From: CBDHCC01 sp965219235 | GTDB lineage: Bacteria; Pseudomonadota; Alphaproteobacteria; Sphingomonadales; Sphingomonadaceae | NCBI GenBank assembly: GCA_965219235.1 | Contig: OZ244721.1 | Location: 1,364,001-1,428,000, forward strand | Direction: 5' to 3' | Length of the DNA stretch: 64,000 bases | Shown here: one piece after another, positions 58,351 through 64,000 of the stretch | Position numbering within the stretch: the stretch's first letter is position 1 | Layout of the letters: each line of letters begins with the position of its first letter | Program-made: the position numbers and the translations under genes | Notes under the pieces: generated by a model | Seen by the model: the letters and a program-made list of their open reading frames with translations, nothing else | Database searches by the model: none | Told to the model about the DNA's origin: nothing

Positions 58351-60708
58351 TCAGAATGAAAGGCCCGCCGTCACGCCGATGGTTCTCGGGCGGACCGGCG
58401 AAGCGCTGACGTAGGCTTCTCCGGTGCCGCCAATGGCCGGGTCGAACGTGAGGGTGCTGTAAGAGGCGCTTAGAAGCCCACGGCTGTCGAACAGATTGTT
58501 TAGGTATGCTTTGACCGTAAAGCGGTCGAAGTCGATGCCGGCGCGCAGGTCCACCGTCGCATACCCGTCGATCTCCAGCCGGCGACCGAAAGCGGCGCGG
58601 TAGTTTGCGTCGAACGCCGTCGGCTGGTCGCTCTTCAGGGACACGTTGCCACCCACGAACGCTGTCGCGCCAGCTCCGACGCCGAACTCGTAGTCGGATG
58701 ACACCGTAACGGTGAACTCGGGTGCGTAGGGCAGCCGGTCCCCATCAAGACCGCCGATGGCATTGATCCCACCCGGAGGCGCGGTATCGCCCTTCAGACG
58801 CGCGTTGTTGTAGGCGAAAATGGCAGTGGCGGTTAGGCCGCTGGTCGGCCGGATCGTGCCGGTCACCTCCGCGCCATAGCTGCGCGCCTTCTGACCGTTG
58901 GCATTGGCTGCGAATAGCCCGACACTGGTGTTGACGATCGTCAAAATCTGAATGTCTTTCCAATCCAGATAGTAGGCGGACGCGTCGATGCCGAAGGTGC
59001 GGTCCGCCGTCTCAGCCCGCACACCGCCTTCGTAACTGATCAACGTGTCCGCGTTGTACTGGAAGGGGAAGTCCGCCGGAGCGCCGGGGGGGGCGGCGTT
59101 GGGTCCACCCGGGCGATAGCCTTTCGCAACCCGCGCATAGACGGCAGTGCGATCGTTGATCTCGAAGCGCGGGGCAACGGAGAAGGTGAACACGTTCTCC
59201 GATGAGTTGCCACGGATGACCGACTCTCCGCCCAACTGAGTCAGAAACTGGCGCGAACTCTGCTTGTTGTGGCTGTATCGCCCCCCCAACTCTATGTCGA
59301 AGCGTGGCCCCAGGTGAACGGTGGCGCTGCCGAAACCCGCGATCTCCTCGTACTTGGAATCGAGCGTCAGGAAGACGAACTCGGTCAGGTCGCCGAACGG
59401 CGTGCCGGTGATCGCGGGGGGGATGAATTGCTGGCTCACGAGCGTGAAGGGCCGGAATCGTTGCGTGATCCGGGAGTTCTCTTTGGTGTAGTAGCCCCCG
59501 ATTATGAAGTCGATGAAACTCGACGTCGGAGTCGCCAATCGCACCTCTTGGGTGAACTTGTCTGTTTTCACATCGTTCTGAAAGGCTATGCCAACCGTGT
59601 TCGGCGCCGCGGGTGCGTAGACGAGATTTGCGAGCGGTCGGACCGGGCTGTTGCTGGCGTCGCCCAGCGTCGGCCTGGCAAGGGTTGAGTAGCTGGTGGC
59701 GGAGGTAAGCGTGACCGGCCCGAAGTCGTAATCGACCGTTCCATTGACCAATCGATATTTGGCGCTGCTGCTCTCCTCGATCCTCTCGAAACGGGTCAGC
59801 CGGTCGTTGCGCCGACCCGTTGCGACGTCCACTGGCTGCAATGTTTGTGGGTCGGCGTCGAAGGTCGATGGCGACCCCACATCGATGTTCTGGAGCACGC
59901 CCAGCACGCGGGCGGTCAGGCGCGAGGTCGGTTCGAACAGCGCGGTGGCGCGACCGCCGTAGCTTTCCGCGTCGTTGATGTTGGAACCACTCCGCCCGAC
60001 TGCATCAATGAAACCGGCGGTGCGACGATAATAGCCGCTCGCGCGCACGGCCAAGGTCGATCCGAGCGGCACGTTGACGACGGCGTTGCCGAGATATCCC
60101 GTCCCGCCGGTCCGCGTGAACTCGACACCGCCGCGCCCGCGTGCGGAAAAGGCGTCGAACTGGGGCGCCTGGGTCACGAACTTCAGGACACCGCTCAATG
60201 CATTGGATCCGTACAGCGTGCCTTGCGGGCCGCGCAGCACCTCGATGCGCGCGACGTCGATCGTATCGAAATCGCCCGCGAGCACGCCCGCGTTGGCCAA
60301 GCCGCTGCTCGATCCGAACGGCGCGTCATCGACATAGACGGCCACGGTCGACGCGGTGGAGCCCGTGTTGATTCCGCGCAGCACCAGTCGCGATGCGCCC
60401 GGCGTGGTCTGGGTCAGGTTGAGTCCTGGAACCAGCTTGGCGTAATCCTGGAAGTTGGTCGCCTCCTGCCGCTCCAGCGTGTCCCCCGCCAGCACGGAGA
60501 GAGATTGGGGCACCTCGATCAGCGTCTGCTCGCGTCGCTGGGCGGTCACAATAATTCCGGGGCCAATCGCATCCGCTTCGGGCGTCTCGGACTGGCTCGG
60601 GGGGAGCGGTCCATCCGCGCCAGCCGTTTGGGCCGACGCGCCGGTTGCCGCCAGGAAGGTCGCTAGCGCTGTGCTGGCAACCAGATAAACCATACGAGCA
60701 TCTGTCAC
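58351..60708 (-). CDS. TonB-dependent outer-membrane receptor
   Basis: Receptor of 785 residues. Signal peptide (STALATFLAATGASAQ), a plug domain starting GPGIIVTAQRREQTLIEVPQSL with LVLRGINTGS, and a 22-strand barrel ending in Phe (RPRTIGVTAGLSF). No N-terminal signalling extension is seen. GTG start at 60708 with GGGGAG upstream. It belongs to the large sphingomonad family of receptors without proven substrate; its place suggests peptides or amino-acid derivatives, not shown. Confidence 0.9.
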   Translation of the reverse strand: MTDARMVYLVASTALATFLAATGASAQTAGADGPLPPSQSETPEADAIGPGIIVTAQRREQTLIEVPQSLSVLAGDTLERQEATNFQDYAKLVPGLNLTQTTPGASRLVLRGINTGSTASTVAVYVDDAPFGSSSGLANAGVLAGDFDTIDVARIEVLRGPQGTLYGSNALSGVLKFVTQAPQFDAFSARGRGGVEFTRTGGTGYLGNAVVNVPLGSTLAVRASGYYRRTAGFIDAVGRSGSNINDAESYGGRATALFEPTSRLTARVLGVLQNIDVGSPSTFDADPQTLQPVDVATGRRNDRLTRFERIEESSSAKYRLVNGTVDYDFGPVTLTSATSYSTLARPTLGDASNSPVRPLANLVYAPAAPNTVGIAFQNDVKTDKFTQEVRLATPTSSFIDFIIGGYYTKENSRITQRFRPFTLVSQQFIPPAITGTPFGDLTEFVFLTLDSKYEEIAGFGSATVHLGPRFDIELGGRYSHNKQSSRQFLTQLGGESVIRGNSSENVFTFSVAPRFEINDRTAVYARVAKGYRPGGPNAAPPGAPADFPFQYNADTLISYEGGVRAETADRTFGIDASAYYLDWKDIQILTIVNTSVGLFAANANGQKARSYGAEVTGTIRPTSGLTATAIFAYNNARLKGDTAPPGGINAIGGLDGDRLPYAPEFTVTVSSDYEFGVGAGATAFVGGNVSLKSDQPTAFDANYRAAFGRRLEIDGYATVDLRAGIDFDRFTVKAYLNNLFDSRGLLSASYSTLTFDPAIGGTGEAYVSASPVRPRTIGVTAGLSF

Positions 60709-60865
60709 GAATCATCTCCCCAGACCGGTTGACCACTGTGCGCCAATCCGTTTCCGAACGCGATGATGGACCGCCTCGTTAGACAATACAATCCCCATTG
60801 GGACATACCGTCTTGTCAGGGCCAGAATCTTCTTTCGGGCTTCGTTTCGGGTTGAAGTAAGCAGC

Positions 60866-61696
60866 CTACGGTTTAATGATGAGTTGGACGCTGGAAAGCG
60901 ACGCCGATCTCTTCAAAGCTCCGGAGTCGGCTGTTTGGGATGGCGATCTGGTGGGAGTGTAGCGCATCGCGACCAGGTCGTGCGCCTGCCAGCCCGGCAT
61001 GTCGGCCGCCAGACGATCCTCGAACGCACGGTCGAGATCGTCGCCGCCATAGGCGACCGATCGCCCGGTCGTCTGCGACCAGATCTCGGCGGCTCGTTCG
61101 CCGGTGATGGTGTCGGGGCCGACGAGTTCCACCACGGAGTCTGCGCCGAGCGCCTCTCGGTCGAGAAGCGCGTGGACCGCGACGTCGGCGATGTCGCGCG
61201 CGTCGATCATGTCCGCCCCTATGCGACCGATCGGGATCGGATAGGTCCCGCCCAGAACCGCGTCCTTCAGGCCCGTGTCGTTCTGGAAGAAATAGGCTGG
61301 ACGAAGGATGGTGGCGGTAAGGTCGTGATGCCGGATCAGAGCCTCGGCACCGGCCTTGGCGACGGCGTGCGGACAGTCCGGCCAGTCCAGCTTGTTCTGC
61401 GAGAAGTAGACGATGTGTTCGACGCCGGCTTCGTGGGCCAGATCGAGGGCGATCAGCGCCTGGGTCAGTTCGGAGGGCGACACCGCACATAGCAGAAACA
61501 GCGTGTCGATCCCGGCGAACGCGTCTCGCAGCGAGGCGGGCTTTAGCAAGTCACCTTTTACCGGCGTCATGCCTGCTGGCAGCTTGCACTCCTCAGGATT
61601 TGTCGTGAGTATCCGAGCGGTCGCCCCTCGGTCCGCAAGACCCTGCGCGACGAGCGATCCGACCCTGCCGGTTCCGCCGATGATCAGCATAGTCAT
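60866..61696 (-). CDS. NmrA-like NAD(P)-binding protein
   Basis: Protein of 276 residues with TMLIIGGTGRVGSLVAQGLADRG at the N terminus, KGDLLKPASLRDAFAGIDTLFLL, EHIVYFSQNK and TILRPAYFFQN. It fits the NmrA/quinone-oxidoreductase-2-like group of atypical SDRs that bind NADP without classical catalysis, or reduce quinones. The last 25 residues (SPSQTADSGALKRSASLSS) look unrelated and may come from a shifted 3' end. AGGAGAG precedes the ATG. Confidence 0.85.
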   Translation of the reverse strand: MTMLIIGGTGRVGSLVAQGLADRGATARILTTNPEECKLPAGMTPVKGDLLKPASLRDAFAGIDTLFLLCAVSPSELTQALIALDLAHEAGVEHIVYFSQNKLDWPDCPHAVAKAGAEALIRHHDLTATILRPAYFFQNDTGLKDAVLGGTYPIPIGRIGADMIDARDIADVAVHALLDREALGADSVVELVGPDTITGERAAEIWSQTTGRSVAYGGDDLDRAFEDRLAADMPGWQAHDLVAMRYTPTRSPSQTADSGALKRSASLSSVQLIIKP

Positions 61697-61797
61697 TGTT
61701 CGCTCTCCTTTTTCTGGACTTCGGCAGGCGGCAACGGCCGTCGCTTGCCGCACACCCGACGACCGGGACGCGTCGCGAGCACGCAACGCGGCACTGC

Positions 61798-62529
61798 TCA
61801 GTGAAACGCCGTCCCGCCGTCGACGGTGAGGATCTGGCCGGTCATGAAGTCCGCACCGTCGCTCGCCAGGAACAGACAGGCGCCCACCAGATCCTCGGGC
61901 GTCTCCTCCCGCTGGATGGCGCGCATCGCCACGGTGCCCGCCAGCATCTCCTTGGAGTACGCGCTGTTGTTGCGGATGCCCTCGGTGATCGTCATGCCCG
62001 GTGCGATGGCGTTGACGTTGATCCCGTCCTTGCCCAGTTCCTTGGCGAGAGAGCGGGTCATCGCGGCGATCGCACCCTTGCTGGCGATGTAATGCAGGTT
62101 GTTCGGCGTTCCCAGGAAGATGGTGGCCGACGTCAAATTGACGATACGGCCCCACTTCTTCTCGCGCATGTGCGGAACCACCGCCCGGCTGCAGAGGAAC
62201 GGCATCATCGTGTTGACGGTGACCACACGGGTCCAGTCCTCTGGCGAGATGTCATCGAGCGGTTGCGGCTTGATCTCGGATGCCAGTGCGGCGTTGTTCA
62301 CCAGGACATCGACGCCGCCATACTTTTCGTCGATCGTCGCGAAACACCGTTCCACGCTTGCCGGATCCGACAAGTCGCACTGGACCTGATCGATCCCATC
62401 GACGTCACCGGCGTCGATGTGTCTGGTTCCAATGACGTGAGCGCCTGTGCCGACGAACCCCTTTGCGATAGCGGCACCGATGCCGGTCGTGGCGCCGGTC
62501 ACGAGTACGATCTTTCCATCAAGGCTCAT
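61798..62529 (-). CDS. SDR-family oxidoreductase
   Basis: Classical short-chain dehydrogenase of 243 residues: cofactor motif VTGATTGIGAAIA, NNAA, catalytic Ser in VNLTSAT and Y-x-x-x-K in HYIASKGAI, C-terminal TGQILTVDGG. Substrate unknown. Shares the operon with the NmrA-like gene and the small barrel protein, divergent from a LysR gene. Confidence 0.9.
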   Translation of the reverse strand: MSLDGKIVLVTGATTGIGAAIAKGFVGTGAHVIGTRHIDAGDVDGIDQVQCDLSDPASVERCFATIDEKYGGVDVLVNNAALASEIKPQPLDDISPEDWTRVVTVNTMMPFLCSRAVVPHMREKKWGRIVNLTSATIFLGTPNNLHYIASKGAIAAMTRSLAKELGKDGINVNAIAPGMTITEGIRNNSAYSKEMLAGTVAMRAIQREETPEDLVGACLFLASDGADFMTGQILTVDGGTAFH

Positions 62530-62576
62530 GATTCTTCTCCAATTGGTTTCAGACGCGTTCGACGCCTTGCTTTGTC

Positions 62577-62876
62577 CTACGCGGTGTGTTGCGGACCAAA
62601 TCCCCCGTAAGGCTTGGCATTGGTGATCCTGCCCGTCACCCAGCCGCCCTTGACGCCGGGATAGTCGGCAAGAAGGCTCTCCATATGCTCGCGCGAGTCC
62701 GCCTCGAAGACGGACAGGATCGCCTGCTCCTCCTCGAACAGCCAGATCTGCCGCAGAAGCCCCTGTGCGTAATACTCACGGGACTTCTCATATTCGGACT
62801 CGATGCCCTTTTGCTGGTCGTCCGAGGACATCTGGTTGAACTTCTCATTGAAGTTGCCGTGAATCACGAACTGCAT
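62577..62876 (-). CDS. small dimeric alpha-beta barrel protein (muconolactone isomerase-like)
   Basis: Protein of 99 residues: MQFVIHGNFNEKFNQMSSDD, ESEYEKSREYYAQGLLRQIWLFEEEQAILSVFEADSREHMESLLADYPGVK. The order strand, helix, strand (QIWLF), strand (AILSVF), helix is that of the muconolactone delta-isomerase/YCII-type ferredoxin-like fold. It may act on an aromatic breakdown product or be a small monooxygenase partner. Probably first gene of the operon divergent from LysR. Confidence 0.8.
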   Translation of the reverse strand: MQFVIHGNFNEKFNQMSSDDQQKGIESEYEKSREYYAQGLLRQIWLFEEEQAILSVFEADSREHMESLLADYPGVKGGWVTGRITNAKPYGGFGPQHTA

Positions 62877-63016
62877 GAGCTATCTCCTGGAGCCGATCGG
62901 GTTCCCTAATCGCCACCAAACACGTCGGCTTCCTCGTGTCGCGGCGGCCTGCTCTCAAGGATGTAAGAAAACGCGCACGGCTTGATAATCAGGCGGGAGT
63001 TCGCTTTTGTCATGCC

Positions 63017-63982
63017 ATGGCGGCACAAATCGGATTGGAGCGTCTGACCGGCCTGACCGCGTTCGCGCGTGCCGCGTCGCTCGGGAGCTACACGGCGGCC
63101 GCGCGCGCGCTGGCCGTATCGCCCTCGGCTGTCAGCAAGAGCGTGCAGCGACTGGAACAGCAGCTCGGCATCCCGCTGTTCACCCGCACCACGCGCTCGC
63201 TGACGCTCACCCCGGAAGGACGCGATCTTCACGAACGCGCAACACGGCTGCTGCACGAAGTCGAGGCGATCGAGCAGATGGCCCTCGCGTCGCGCGCCGA
63301 ACCGGCCGGGACGCTGAAGGTCACGGCCCCGATCCCGATCGGCGTGCATCTGATCGGCCCCGCTCTGCCCCGCTTCCGCGACCGCTACCCCAATCTGGCT
63401 GTGGATCTGCGCCTCGGAGACAGGAAGGTCGACATCGTCGAGGGCGGCGTCGACGTCGCGCTCCGGGTGGGGGAACTGGAGGACTCCGGGCTGCTCTCGC
63501 GTCGGCTGGCGCCGCACTGGCTGTGCGCGTTCGCCGCGCCCGACTATCTCGCACGTCGCGGGACACCAAGGCATCCCGACGAATTGGCCGGACACGACTG
63601 CGTCGATTTCCGCATCCAGAGTTCGGGCCAGACGGTGCGCTGGCCGTTCCGGATCGGCGAGCGGGAAATCGAGATCACGCCGAAAGTCGCGATCACAGTG
63701 GACGTCGGGGACGCCGTGGTGTCCGTGCTGGCGGCGGGCGGCGGCATCGGCATGTCACCTCCCTACATCGCCGAGCCCTATGTCGAGCGGGGCGAACTCG
63801 TGCCGATCCTGACGAGCTTCGCTGTGCGACGGTCCAGCATCACGGCACTCTGGCCCGAAAGCCGCCGCAGCAGCCCGAACGTCCGGGCGTTCCTCGGCCT
63901 GCTGACCGAAATTTTTCCATCCCCGCCTTCTTGGGATCGCCTAATTGAAAGCGACGGTCAGGCTCAATGGCGATCACGATGA
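63017..63982 (+). CDS. LysR-family transcriptional regulator
   Basis: Protein of 321 residues. DNA-binding domain LERLTGLTAFARAASLGSYTAAARALAVSPSAVSKSVQRLE, effector domain GTLKVTAPIPIGVHLIGPALP and GGVDVALRVGELEDSGLLSRRLA. ATG at 63017 gives the usual N terminus; an upstream ATG at 62936 would add an unrelated 27 residues overlapping the divergent promoter. Probably controls the SDR/NmrA/barrel operon. Confidence 0.88.
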   Translation: MAAQIGLERLTGLTAFARAASLGSYTAAARALAVSPSAVSKSVQRLEQQLGIPLFTRTTRSLTLTPEGRDLHERATRLLHEVEAIEQMALASRAEPAGTLKVTAPIPIGVHLIGPALPRFRDRYPNLAVDLRLGDRKVDIVEGGVDVALRVGELEDSGLLSRRLAPHWLCAFAAPDYLARRGTPRHPDELAGHDCVDFRIQSSGQTVRWPFRIGEREIEITPKVAITVDVGDAVVSVLAAGGGIGMSPPYIAEPYVERGELVPILTSFAVRRSSITALWPESRRSSPNVRAFLGLLTEIFPSPPSWDRLIESDGQAQWRSR

Positions 63983-64000
63983 ATGCGCAAGAATTGACCA

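Overview
The window is chromosomal DNA of a GC-rich alphaproteobacterium, most likely a Sphingomonas-type member of the Sphingomonadaceae. This rests on gene order and protein families: DUF2849-cysI-DUF934-cysH, ispH-thrB-rnhA, a two-subunit glycine decarboxylase behind a tandem glycine riboswitch, a Cpa/Tad pilus cluster, and intergenic palindromes of the GTCAYCCCNGCGAA type. I see no rRNA, tRNA or CRISPR array.

Layout. 0-2.6 kb (minus): a YadA-like trimeric autotransporter and a small exported protein. 2.8-4.2 kb: astD of arginine degradation. 4.3-7.6 kb: assimilatory sulfite reduction operon, interrupted by a nested palindromic repeat. 7.7-14.9 kb: dnaB, UPF0262, cdd, a degenerate lysozyme-like gene, dcd, a 780-bp stretch without a convincing gene but with a strong promoter-like sequence, then a small membrane protein and rnr. 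15-17 kb (minus): a decayed FkbM methyltransferase and a DUF938/ABA4-like/DUF1453 operon. 17-22 kb (minus): gcvT-gcvH-gcvPA-gcvPB under a glycine riboswitch, with an inverted-repeat element inside the operon. 22-27.7 kb: a GIY-YIG protein, a lipoprotein, ispH-thrB-rnhA, an FAD oxidoreductase and a lysophospholipase-like hydrolase. 27.7-34.9 kb: cpaA-cpaB-cpaC-cpaD-cpaE-tadB-tadC, without cpaF.

35-46 kb is accessory DNA. It holds a LysR-flanked operon of small redox and detoxification enzymes, several pseudogenes (DsbA/FrnE-like, SDR, MFS, SnoaL-like), an IS1595-family element carrying two passenger ORFs (one with a RusA-like DxDN motif) and an IS630-family element whose transposase has an amber codon.

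46-61 kb looks like a D-amino-acid or muropeptide utilisation locus. A minus-strand operon encodes membrane and exported serine hydrolases, an N-acetyl-D-glutamate racemase-like enolase (DgcA-like), a POT peptide transporter, a DUF1611 (DgcN-like) acyltransferase and a YkvI-like transporter. Next to it are an XRE-cupin regulator, a lipoprotein D-aminoacylase homologue and a TonB-dependent receptor. Two genes of the operon are truncated. The right end is a LysR regulator divergent from a small NmrA/SDR/dimeric-barrel operon.

Two general patterns stand out. Many gene pairs overlap as ATGA or GTGA, and two further places suggest CTGA overlaps with CTG starts. Also, two unrelated inverted-repeat elements sit inside operons and each carries a Shine-Dalgarno at its outer edge that serves the downstream gene.
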